64,000 nt of DNA, from positions 1-64,000 of the forward strand of contig NZ_LJAL01000001.1 of assembly GCF_001419985.1 (NCBI RefSeq), written 5' to 3'. Below are positions 39,101 through 45,823 of this stretch, in pieces. Position 1 is the first letter of the stretch. Every line of letters begins with the position of its first letter. Origin of the DNA: Loktanella sp. 5RATIMAR09 (GTDB taxonomy: Bacteria > Pseudomonadota > Alphaproteobacteria > Rhodobacterales > Rhodobacteraceae). The notes below the pieces were generated by a model. It did not search any database. It saw nothing but the letters and a program-made list of their open reading frames with translations, and was not told the DNA's origin. The translations under genes and the position numbers were made by a program.

Positions 39101-39556
39101 GTCGACCAGTTTCGGGTTCGAGCAGATGTTGAAATAGAAATAGCTGCCCATACCGCAGCCTGCAAAAACGCCAATCGGGCCTTTGGCGTTTTCCGGCATA
39201 TGGCCTGCGTTTTCCATCGCCTCCCACGCCACCTCAAGGAAACGGCGATGCTGCGGATCCATGATGGCGGCCTCTTTGGCGGAGAGGCCGAAAAATTCGG
39301 TATCAAAGTTCTGATAGCCCGAAAGCGGGGCCGCCGCAGGCACGTAATCGGGCCGGTTCAGACGATGCGCGGCCTCACCCGCTGTCAGCAAGTCTTCCTT
39401 GCTGTAATGGCGGATCGATTCAATCCCGTTCCTGAGATTTTCCCAATAGGCCGCAACTGTATCTGCCCCGGGCAAATGCGTAGCCATACCGACAATGGCG
39501 ATGTCGGTTTCAGCAAAATTGATATCGTCTCGTGATAGGGGCAACACAACTACCAA
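33107..39556 (-). CDS. Type I PKS: KS-AT-KR-DH-ACP-TE
   Basis: A 2149-residue single-module synthase. The KS (about 15-445) has Cys190, His326 and His366. The AT (about 543-840) has Ser639 in GHSMGE, but IAAH replaces the HAFH or YASH specificity block, so malonyl use is likely but unsure. The KR (about 1175-1375) has GGFGGIG, Tyr1342 and a B-type HIDD. The DH (about 1410-1680) has His1429 and Asp1597. The ACP serine is Ser1810. The TE (about 1880-2135) has Ser1957, Asp1984 and His2114. KR precedes DH, the reverse of the usual order. The start is uncertain: TTG at 39556 with GAGG just upstream, or GTG at 39547. First gene of a five-gene operon. Confidence 0.95.
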   Translation of the reverse strand: MVVVLPLSRDDINFAETDIAIVGMATHLPGADTVAAYWENLRNGIESIRHYSKEDLLTAGEAAHRLNRPDYVPAAAPLSGYQNFDTEFFGLSAKEAAIMDPQHRRFLEVAWEAMENAGHMPENAKGPIGVFAGCGMGSYFYFNICSNPKLVDNVGMFLLRHTGNDKDFLSTRLSHIFDLKGPSVNVQTACSTSLVATHYATQALLSGECDMALAGGVTIELPQDRGYIYKEGEVLSPDGHCHAFDHRAQGTVFGSGAGVVVLRRLKDAIADGDHIWAVIKGSAINNDGAAKAGYLAPSVDGQAEAIAEAQMIAETPADTIDYIECHGTGTYLGDPIEVAALTQAFQETTDAVGFCRIGSVKTNIGHLDTAAGVASLIKTSLALHHKQIPASLGYEKPNPAIDFETSPFRVNDTLTDWVSHKGPRRAGVNSLGVGGTNAHVVLQEAPELPPSEASDWPFQILTVSGRNKAALDANCAALAAHLRANPDQPLADVAWTLQKGRRAFERRRVVVAETHEDAAAQLETNDPRRAFSHTVVGEAPDYVFMFPGGGAQYAGMARDLYETEPVFAEWMDQGLAILQPKLDYDIRALWLPEKGQEAAADAKLTQPSVQLPLIMIVEYALAQLWMSWGVQPAALTGHSMGENTAACVAGVISFEDCIGLVHLRGKLFDTVPAGGMLSVALSADQLEPFLGDDLDLGAVNAPSLSVATGPQSALDDLEARLKAKDIDCQRIPIDIAAHSRMLDPILKDFGDYLRSIDLHAPKIPFTSNRTGELITDAQAQDPEYWVAHLRGTVRFADCLTTLADKDARVFIEVGPGKAMSSLAGQHGKVTANQVISSLRHPKDDIADDAYFMAMLGRVWAVGGTFDWGQIWGDARRLRVPLPTYAFQHAAYFIEPGKAATEEASEWLTRSDTPDAWGYRPAWLPRYAACDVDVTGDLSEADKQTWLVFVDDAGLTAAAGDRLRDAGHDVITVRPGDTFARDGEGSYFLAPERGREGYDLLIADLNTRDLIPTRILHGWMITADESFRPGSSFFHRVQEQGFYSLFFLAQAIGGEDLPGDIHMTVLSNGAAQHKREALQHPEKATLAGPARVIPREFPHLTVATLDLELPQLEGRKKRRLAKADIDRLVGHILEDALADPGNGTALVRGGKRFALTYKSAALTDLPDDGPLPVLKDKGVYLITGGFGGIGLTLAEALIKRCGARIALLSRSALPPRDAWDTTLKNTPPNASLARRIRAVQALEALGGEIISVAADVSNVEDIRDARAQVEAAFGPINGVIHAAGHIDDAPIMAKDVTSIEDVFAPKIHGTQVLDEVFPDGDLDWLVLFASSSTATAPIGQVDYVAANEYLNAYAKSRSSDATMVRAINWGIWADVGMAADAMEERTGAAAPVEVTEVGMPMLDHATFDRAGARVFTASYTVADRWFLDEHRTKAGDALVPGTGYLEMAAEALQGMGETAAFEIRDLYFLRPFAVGDSGAVDLRLTLPRSETGYEFLVESGADGAFIQNAQASLQILPMGAPAPLDIAAIAARCAAPIEAGDLGWIASPQEAHLKFGPRWRVLQSTALGDGEGLATLALPQVAAGDTDAGYLLHPGMMDLATGWAMKLIAGYAAQHLWVPVSYRSVKVYAPLPAQVVSWVRNARDNTSDSEIASFDITIAAPDGTVCVDITGFTIRQMAEMTGFGAQEPAPVTAGQDDVARPLSPAEERLRHNLSQGIRAEEGADLFLRALMSPHQQVILSSLDLDALIAQAGQSDDDDAEDGQKFSRPQLDSDYVAPEGAIEERLAGFWQDLLGVDQIGAEDSFFDLGGHSLIAVRLFAQIRKAFAVDFPISVLFEAPTIRKCAALIAARGVTVEGEDAPADAPKAPARRFTHLVPMHQGEGGRKPPFFLVAGMFGNVLNLRHLAHLIGNDRPFYGLQARGLLGDEEPHRTIEAAATDYIAEMRQVQPHGPYYLGGFSGGGITAYEIAHQLRAQGEEVAALVLLDTPLPVRPIMDRGDRLRTKLQDIQRGGPMYLVDWFKSRVAWEIAKRKGREDAAEEGQQFHNLAIQDAFLESVGAYQVKPWDGTMALFRPPLVPKWTVGGRLISSERTYLYPDNDWTQFVPGLDVFEVPGDHDSMVLEPNVRVLAARIRRYLERPPSVAANYKEAAE

Positions 39557-39604
39557 ACAGCCTCATGAATAGAAGCAAAACAAGTAACAGCAACAATAGA
39601 CTAA

Positions 39605-39632
39605 ATTATGTCAGATTTTCTTGATGTCACAA
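39605..39632 (-). promoter_or_regulatory. Candidate promoter of the PKS operon
   Basis: On the minus strand TTGTGA (39632-39627) is followed after 16 nt by CATAAT (39610-39605), about 50 nt before the PKS start. The DNA is clearly more AT-rich than the flanking genes. The spacing is one short of the ideal 17. Confidence 0.4.
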
Positions 39633-39669
39633 GAAGGTTTCCTTTTCCTCTTTGTCACCCGTCAGCCTA

Positions 39670-40518
39670 TCAGTTGCGGCCACGACGCCAAACCTCTTTG
39701 CCATCCCCGAGACTGCGTCTCGCGCGGATCGTGCTGACCACATAGACCAGCACAAAGACGGCTGACGAAAACGGCGTGCGGAATAGCAGAGGTATGTTGC
39801 CACCCGATGCGTTGACCTCGCTGTCGTTGGCCAACAACGCGGGGTATTTTTCGGCCAGTTCGAGGTTGCCCTCGCGCCACCGATGGCGGACGTTGACCAA
39901 ATTGGCAAATCCTTCGGGAAGCGGCCAATCATGCATCGCGCGGGTCTTGCACCTTTCCTGCGGGGCAAATTGAAGCCGCACAAAACGGTCATCGGCAATA
40001 ATCGCAGGAAAGGCATCCCACCGCGCACGACCTTTGGCGTTGACGGCATATAGTCCGATGCCCGGCACACCGTCCCGCACGAAAGGCATCTGCGTCCAGA
40101 CTTTGGCATAGGCCCGTGTGATCAGGCTTTGCGGGCGCTGGATGCGGACGGTTCCACTGGCGTAGACGGGTGCGTCCCTGGACAAAATCTCTGCCATTTC
40201 GGCAAGCATTGTCCGCCCGATCATCACGTCGGCGTCAAGGAAAATCCGGTTATCATAAGAGGCCACAACCTCGGCCTCGTTCAGGGCATTCATCTTGTTG
40301 CCCCGCACAATATCCAGCACGACAAGATCAAAACCGACAGCCTTCAATGCAGGTTCTTTTTGCTGCGCAAGCGCAACGGTCCGGTCACTGCATCCGTTTG
40401 CTGCGACAATCACCTGAACACCATGGTGGGGCGGCAGATCACGCTGCGCAATCACCGCGTCCAGACATGCCTGAATGCGGTTTTCTTCATTGTGACTGGG
40501 GATAATGACAGTAAGCAA
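39670..40518 (-). CDS. GT2-family glycosyltransferase
   Basis: A 282-residue GT-A transferase beginning MLTVIIPSHNEENRI, with VIVAANGCSDRTV and FLDADVMIGRTM (DxD). A hydrophobic stretch (SSAVFVLVYVVSTI) lies near the C terminus. The start is a TTG at 40518, preceded by AGGGTG at good spacing. It lies 30 nt after the second SGNH-like gene and before the PKS promoter region, so it belongs to the upstream polymerase-side group of genes. Confidence 0.88.
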   Translation of the reverse strand: MLTVIIPSHNEENRIQACLDAVIAQRDLPPHHGVQVIVAANGCSDRTVALAQQKEPALKAVGFDLVVLDIVRGNKMNALNEAEVVASYDNRIFLDADVMIGRTMLAEMAEILSRDAPVYASGTVRIQRPQSLITRAYAKVWTQMPFVRDGVPGIGLYAVNAKGRARWDAFPAIIADDRFVRLQFAPQERCKTRAMHDWPLPEGFANLVNVRHRWREGNLELAEKYPALLANDSEVNASGGNIPLLFRTPFSSAVFVLVYVVSTIRARRSLGDGKEVWRRGRN

Positions 40519-40548
40519 CGATCACCCTTTGACAGTTTTCCGTCGACA

Positions 40549-41397
40549 TTATCCGTACAGAACGTTCCACACGAGATCCTGCAGATACCGCGCCTGTTGC
40601 GGCGTCACACCATCGAGATTTTGCAAACCACGCGGGTCACGGCCATAAATCACTGCGAAATGCGCCAACGCAATATAGTAGTTCCCCAATCCGTTCAGGT
40701 GGATGGTATCCGAGAACAGATCAGAAATACCCGTCATCCCCGGCGCGTTGCCTGCTGCGATATCGTCATAGATCGCCGCCATTAACAACGGCCCCGGGAT
40801 CATCCGCATCTCTGGCGCGCCATCGGGGCGGTTCGTATTGACGTGGGCGCGTATCTCTTCCCAGCGTGCCATTTCCAAATCCAGTCTTTGACGGAAGGGA
40901 ATGTTACCCTCCGGGTCCCTGTGCGGATTTTCGAAATCTGGGCCGCTCTCGATATCAACCCAAGTGGCGTAAAGGATGGTTTCCGCACCATTCCCGCCAT
41001 TGCCGTTGGTCCATGCATTTTCGAACCAAAGCAACGCTTGTGCGAGCGAGTTATGAAACGGCATCGTATTCGACAAGGACGCGCGCTCGGTCAGGACAAG
41101 GGTATCATAGCGCGCAATATCATGGCGTGCATCGGGCTGGTCACAACATGGTACATTGGTCCAGCGGAAATCCAACGGACTGCCGGGGATGGTTGATTTG
41201 TCGATGACAACGGCGGAATCGCCTGTCTGTCTGACCATCGCGCGCAGTGGATCCAGAACCCCGTCGGTCAGACTATGGCCGGACTGAATGACCCGTTGTG
41301 TCAGCGGCCTCTCCTGCGCGTGGGCCATCGCACCCCACGCAAACAGCAGCGCGACCAGCATACTTGATAATAGAAAAGGCGGGATCCTGAGAGACAT
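40549..41397 (-). CDS. SGNH-like secreted protein, paralogue 2
   Basis: A 282-residue protein with a clear signal peptide (MSLRIPPFLLSSMLVALLFA then AMAHA, cleavage near residue 28). The nucleophile-type block is QSGHSLTDGVL and the DxxH block is DTIHLNGLGNYY. It shares TLVLTE, MIPG and the ALAHFAVIYGRDP-type tail with the protein at 26017-26943. It should act in the periplasm. The ATG was chosen to start the signal peptide; the frame continues upstream without export features. Its activity is unknown: esterase or acyltransferase are the main options. Confidence 0.65.
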   Translation of the reverse strand: MSLRIPPFLLSSMLVALLFAWGAMAHAQERPLTQRVIQSGHSLTDGVLDPLRAMVRQTGDSAVVIDKSTIPGSPLDFRWTNVPCCDQPDARHDIARYDTLVLTERASLSNTMPFHNSLAQALLWFENAWTNGNGGNGAETILYATWVDIESGPDFENPHRDPEGNIPFRQRLDLEMARWEEIRAHVNTNRPDGAPEMRMIPGPLLMAAIYDDIAAGNAPGMTGISDLFSDTIHLNGLGNYYIALAHFAVIYGRDPRGLQNLDGVTPQQARYLQDLVWNVLYG

Positions 41398-41549
41398 AAC
41401 ACTTCCTAACCAAAAAACGACAAAGGTTGGCGCAGAGCAGTACAACCACGGCAGAGCTGACAGCCAGCTTTACGCCACACAAACCATAGGCCACATCCCT
41501 ACCGCAGTCGAAGCGTAATTCACAGCACATCAGAACACGCCTGCGACGC

Positions 41550-42992
41550 TCAAATCTCCGGGGCGCCGCGCCGCTGCGCTACTTTGTGGGGGAATCTGGT
41601 ATAACTTCTGGGCGCGCGCCTGCCCTGCAATACGGCGTCGGGCACATCGACAGGCTCTTGTTTCCGGTCAAATTGTACAAAACCGGCCAGAGCCCCGAAA
41701 CAAAGCAGCCCGATTGGCGTCAAAGTCGCATTCGGGATCAAGTAAATGAAATTACCTGCGCAAATCAGCGCCAAAGCAATGGTTTCGGGCGGTATCTCTT
41801 TGCGGCGGGCCGTTGCAGCCAAGAACAGCAAGGGTGCCGCAAGCACGCCGAAAAAACCCGCGTATCCGACCCAACCCCATCCGCCGAGCACAATAATCCA
41901 AAGCCCGTCTGTCACGGAAATATCAGAGCCAAATTCATTGTAGATACGGTCGCGGCCCCAGGTGCCCCATCCGAAAAGGGGTTTTTCATAGGCCCGCGCC
42001 AGCAATTGGTCTTCCTGATCAAGCCGGTATTCCAGCGATCCGGCACGATCCTCGGATATGCTTGCCGCCGCCGACAAGATACTATCAATCGGCACAAGAT
42101 GCGCTTGCCGCAAAGCCGGAAAGCTGAGCGTTGCGAGAGAAACACAGATGACAAACCAAATTTGCATCTTTCTGCGCAGGGCAAAAAAGACAGCAAGACA
42201 CATCAGCCCGATGACAAAAGCACCCAGATTCTTGCTGACCATCAAAATGACCAAGAGCCACCCCAAGGCCCAAAGCCATTTGGTTTCCTTCTCGGCTTTC
42301 CAAAGCGCAGCGGCCGCCATCACGGCCATGAAAATAAAGAACCCGACCCAAAGCCCGTGCTGTAGAAACACCATCGGCCGATAACCGTCCCGGATATGCT
42401 GCAGAAATGAATGCTGGTGGAAGCCGTATACCCAGTTATGCAGTTGCGGGCTCAGCCGGAACTCGACAAGCATAAAAAGCGTGTAGATCAGGCCGGACAG
42501 CGCAAACACCTTTAACAACGCGCGATGCATATCAGGTGTGGCAAGATATTTGCGCGCCACAAAGAAAGGCAGCGCGATAATGATGAGTTCGGCGATGCGC
42601 CCGATGGCATCCCAAGGCCGCAAAGCAGGGAGCACCGTTGGCCCAAAAACCAACCATTCACCGTTGTTGCGAATTGTCACAAAGACTCCGCCTATGAGTA
42701 CTGCAAGCAGCACATACAGAACAAACCGAAACCTGAACCCTTCAGTTTTCAATGCCGGCACATCAGGCGCTTTGCGCCCGCGCACTGCAAAAAAGAGCAA
42801 TCCGACAATCAATCCGCCTGTGATTGCAAAGGTCTTGTCGAGATCGGGCAATCCCGGAAGGTTGATGGCAAAAGCTTCTGGCAAAAAGAGATAAGGCAGC
42901 ACTGTGGCCGTCAATATGGCGGGTACGATTGCTCTGTTCGTAAATATCAGCAAGGCGATCGCTGGCCAGATCAAGATCGCGAAAGCCGCCAT
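41550..42992 (-). CDS. O-antigen ligase/polymerase-like (Wzy) protein
   Basis: A 480-residue integral membrane protein with about 11-12 hydrophobic segments and a large periplasmic loop rich in charged residues (about 300-370: EDRAGSLEYRLDQEDQLLARAYEKP then LFGWGTWGRD). The loop with its G-W-G motif is typical of Wzy and WaaL proteins. In this locus polymerisation of Wzx-flipped repeat units is the likely role. The start follows GAGAGGTG; the frame is open further upstream without hydrophobic character. It follows the small membrane protein gene on the same strand. Confidence 0.85.
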   Translation of the reverse strand: MAAFAILIWPAIALLIFTNRAIVPAILTATVLPYLFLPEAFAINLPGLPDLDKTFAITGGLIVGLLFFAVRGRKAPDVPALKTEGFRFRFVLYVLLAVLIGGVFVTIRNNGEWLVFGPTVLPALRPWDAIGRIAELIIIALPFFVARKYLATPDMHRALLKVFALSGLIYTLFMLVEFRLSPQLHNWVYGFHQHSFLQHIRDGYRPMVFLQHGLWVGFFIFMAVMAAAALWKAEKETKWLWALGWLLVILMVSKNLGAFVIGLMCLAVFFALRRKMQIWFVICVSLATLSFPALRQAHLVPIDSILSAAASISEDRAGSLEYRLDQEDQLLARAYEKPLFGWGTWGRDRIYNEFGSDISVTDGLWIIVLGGWGWVGYAGFFGVLAAPLLFLAATARRKEIPPETIALALICAGNFIYLIPNATLTPIGLLCFGALAGFVQFDRKQEPVDVPDAVLQGRRAPRSYTRFPHKVAQRRGAPEI

Positions 42993-43109
42993 ATTTGGTG
43001 CACCTCTCTTGGGCCGCTGGAAAGAAAAACCTGATGATATCCTTACCACATTCGTCAAAGTTGCCAAGTTATGGCAGGCGATCCGGCAATTGCATACCGC
43101 CAGCATCGT

Positions 43110-43685
43110 CTAGGGGCGGGGTTTTTCTTTCACCCAAAGCAGAACAATCGCATTTATGGCAATAAATAACGCGCCGCCAAGCTCAAGGATAACGTTCATG
43201 CGAAAGCCGCCGAACTTCACTCCGATGAACTGGTCGAAATGGTGAAACCCTGCAGCGCGGATCGCGATGAAAGCCAGCAAGCCGACAATTCCGATGAGTG
43301 CGGGCCAGATCAAAGACACCTCGCGCCGCATGACCCAAAGCAGCAATGCCCCGACAACACAACAGAACCCGACAATCGTCAGGATGAATGCAATCTGGAC
43401 AGTCCGCCGGTCTTCGTACCACCCTTGCGCCTTGGCCAAACACCGCCCGGCAGCCGTAAGGGCCGACTGCAAATCAAGCTGTTTGTTCACAGCCAGCATC
43501 ACAAGAAGAATTGCCAGTCCCAGCCAGAAGAGCCGCAGTTTCCCGGAATGGCGGTAAAGCACCATCACAGAAAGGCAACTTGTGCCCAGATAGGCAGCAA
43601 CCGTGATCCAGCCGGTCAGCGTCGGATCACCGATCGTCGGAGACCAATCCGCGAAAAGACATGCAAGAAGACCACGCATACTCAT
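43110..43685 (-). CDS. Uncharacterised five-pass membrane protein
   Basis: A 191-residue protein with about five hydrophobic segments (roughly 25-45, 50-66, 98-118, 124-142 and 165-186). Charged loops carry YRHSGKLRLFW and KAQGWYEDRRTVQ. I do not recognise a functional family. It sits immediately upstream of the Wzy-like gene and beside the exosortase gene, which is transcribed divergently. It could be an accessory of export or polymerisation, but sequence alone does not show this. Confidence 0.7.
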   Translation of the reverse strand: MSMRGLLACLFADWSPTIGDPTLTGWITVAAYLGTSCLSVMVLYRHSGKLRLFWLGLAILLVMLAVNKQLDLQSALTAAGRCLAKAQGWYEDRRTVQIAFILTIVGFCCVVGALLLWVMRREVSLIWPALIGIVGLLAFIAIRAAGFHHFDQFIGVKFGGFRMNVILELGGALFIAINAIVLLWVKEKPRP

Positions 43686-43694
43686 CGGGTTTTT

Positions 43695-43838
43695 CTACCT
43701 CAAGCCAGCGTAACGACAACACCCCCGCAAAGAAGTGATGCAAAGACGAAGATATGAAATCTCCATTTTGCACAAGGGCCAGCGCCATCTGGCGAAGACT
43801 GCCCCCACCAATGGCACAATAAACACGTATGCCATGAT
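43695..43838 (-). CDS. Possible 47-codon membrane peptide
   Basis: A short frame beginning MAYVFIVPLVGAVFARW, preceded by a strong AAGGGAGAT ribosome-binding site seven nt upstream. It has one hydrophobic N-terminal segment and a basic, cysteine-containing tail. It lies in the 215-nt gap between the membrane protein gene and xrtD. The good ribosome-binding site is the only real support; it could be chance. Confidence 0.3.
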   Translation of the reverse strand: MMAYVFIVPLVGAVFARWRWPLCKMEISYLRLCITSLRGCCRYAGLR

Positions 43839-43900
43839 CCATCTCCCTTGGAAATGTGCTACCAGAAACACACCCAAGTGTTCTTACCGAGTGATTCCAG

Positions 43901-45505
43901 ATGGCATTGACCCAAGACCATGACCTATCGGCCACCAATTCGGGGTATCTGACGACAGGGGTCTTCTGGCTGGTTTTCACCGTGATTGCCGGATTGATCT
44001 TTTTTCAAGAAGGCTTCAATGCCCTGCTGACCGCCTGGCAACTTCCCGAATATAGTCATGGGCCGCTTATCCCGGTCCTGTCGCTCTTGCTCTTTCTGCG
44101 GCAGCTTAAAGGCATTCCTGTCAACGTTGCCCGGGTCACGGATCGGGGGCCGGGAATTGCGCTGATGCTCTTTGCAATCCTGCTCGGCGTACTTGGCAAG
44201 CTGAGCCAGATCGACGAAGTCGTCGCCTATGCGATTATCCTTTGGTTCGGTGCCCTTCTGCTGATTTCCTGGGGATGGCAACAGGGCAAACATTTCTGGC
44301 CGCCTGTGCTGCATCTGGTCTATATGCTGCCGCTGCCGGGTGTGATCTATTACAAGGTATCGACGTCGCTGCAGGTGTTCTCGTCCGAGTTGGGCGTCTG
44401 GATGCTGCAACTGCTTAGCATTCCCGTCTTTCTCGAAGGCAACATCATTGATCTGGGGGTTTACAAGCTCCACGTCGCCGAGGCCTGTTCTGGGTTGCGC
44501 TACCTGTTCCCCATCATGTCGTTTTCCTATGTCTTTGCGGTGCTTTTCAAAGGGTCGGTTTGGCACAAGGCGGTGCTGTTGCTGGCAGCAGTCCCGATCA
44601 CGATTGTGATGAACTCGGTCCGGATCGCGTTTGCGGGATGGCTGGTGAACTACGTTGGCCTCGAATACCTTGAAGGCTTCACGCATTTCTTCGAAGGCTG
44701 GATCATTTTCATGATCTGCGTGGTCCTGCTTTTTCTTCTCGCATGGGTAATGTTGCGCTTTTCAGGTTCACATTCGGGCCTTGTTGACGCGCTCGACCTC
44801 GACACCTCCGGCTGGGCTTCACAGGCCGCGCGTATTCGCTTCATCGCCCCCTCACGCGCCCTGGTCTTCTCGGCCATCTTGCTTGGCGCAGGGGCAATCG
44901 CGTGGGAGGCGCGGCCACAAACCACAACGATCGCCGTTGATCGCGAACCCTTTACGGTCTTCCCCGCACGTTTGGGCGCATGGGCTGGCGATATCCCAGA
45001 GGTGCTTGCCCCCGACGTCGCCGAGACCCTTGCGGCAGATGATTACCTGTCGGTCCATTTTACCAACAGCGCCCGGACCGCGCCAGTGCAACTCTTCATC
45101 GCGTGGTATGACAATCAAACCCAAGGCGGCATCCATTCGCCCGAAATATGCCTGCCCGGCGCTGGCTGGGAAATTGCAAAACTGGATCGCGTCGATATCG
45201 CGCCTCAAATGGGCTTTGCCACGCCCTACAACCTCAACCGCGCCATCATTCAAAGAGATCAGACGCGGATGCTGGTTTACTACTGGTTTGAACAACACGG
45301 ACGACATACAGCGTGGGACTTTGCTGCGAAGATGTACCTGCTCTGGGACAGCATCACGATCGGCCGCACGGACGGCGCATTGGTGCGCCTGACAACCCCG
45401 ATCATGTCGGGCGAAACCGAGGCAGACGCAGAAGCCCGCCTGCAAGAGATGTTCCGCGAAACGGTCGCTGTTTTGCCGCGATTTGTGCCGGGGTCGGAAA
45501 CCTAA
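43901..45505 (+). CDS. xrtD: VPLPA-CTERM exosortase fused to EpsI domain
   Basis: A 534-residue inner-membrane transpeptidase-like sorting enzyme. Residues 20-290 hold about eight membrane segments with the exosortase triad: Cys196 in AEACSGLRYLFP, Arg241 in MNSVRIAFAGW and His262 in FTHFFEGW. Residues about 340-530 form a periplasmic EpsI-type (DUF3485) domain with IHSPEICLPGAGW at 411-423. The fusion is characteristic of the exosortase D type. Its likely substrate is the VPLPA-CTERM protein encoded next at 45824. Exosortases of this kind are found with exopolysaccharide loci, as here. Confidence 0.93.
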   Translation: MALTQDHDLSATNSGYLTTGVFWLVFTVIAGLIFFQEGFNALLTAWQLPEYSHGPLIPVLSLLLFLRQLKGIPVNVARVTDRGPGIALMLFAILLGVLGKLSQIDEVVAYAIILWFGALLLISWGWQQGKHFWPPVLHLVYMLPLPGVIYYKVSTSLQVFSSELGVWMLQLLSIPVFLEGNIIDLGVYKLHVAEACSGLRYLFPIMSFSYVFAVLFKGSVWHKAVLLLAAVPITIVMNSVRIAFAGWLVNYVGLEYLEGFTHFFEGWIIFMICVVLLFLLAWVMLRFSGSHSGLVDALDLDTSGWASQAARIRFIAPSRALVFSAILLGAGAIAWEARPQTTTIAVDREPFTVFPARLGAWAGDIPEVLAPDVAETLAADDYLSVHFTNSARTAPVQLFIAWYDNQTQGGIHSPEICLPGAGWEIAKLDRVDIAPQMGFATPYNLNRAIIQRDQTRMLVYYWFEQHGRHTAWDFAAKMYLLWDSITIGRTDGALVRLTTPIMSGETEADAEARLQEMFRETVAVLPRFVPGSET

Positions 45506-45738
45506 CCAACCCCGCACGAAAAGACACGCTGTGCGCGCACCGTCGGGTGCCATGCGGCCATTACACGGACAGGTCCATCGCGATTTCCCGACTCAGCGGA
45601 TGATCATCAAAGATCACGCTGCCTGGCGGGTTTGTTTCGCCTGCGGCCACAACCGCTATGGAATTGCGGAACTGTAGCGACAAAATCCCTGAAAACTGGG
45701 ACTGAAGCGCAAATCTAGGCGAACTTGCCATATTTTAC

Positions 45739-45755
45739 TTGGACTTTCCAATGCA
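45739..45755 (+). promoter_or_regulatory. Weak sigma-54-like -24/-12 element
   Basis: TTGG followed by ten nt and then TGCA gives the invariant GG-N10-GC spacing of RpoN promoters, but only the core dinucleotides and flanking T/A match. It is about 70 nt before the VPLPA-CTERM start. The rest of the 318-nt gap between 45506 and 45823 holds no gene. Confidence 0.25.
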
Positions 45756-45770
45756 GAAAGCGTTATAGTG

Positions 45771-45786
45771 TTAATGATATGTTAAT
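45771..45786 (+). promoter_or_regulatory. CtrA-type box before the VPLPA-CTERM gene
   Basis: The sequence TTAATGATATGTTAAT contains a perfect TTAA-N7-TTAA, the full-site consensus for the alphaproteobacterial response regulator CtrA. A weaker TTAA-N7-TCAA follows at 45809-45823, overlapping the start region. Fifteen of 16 bases match the box at 50166-50181. Confidence 0.6.
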
Positions 45787-45823
45787 AAGTGTCGTCACGT
45801 TCTGACGGTTAATGGTGGATCAA

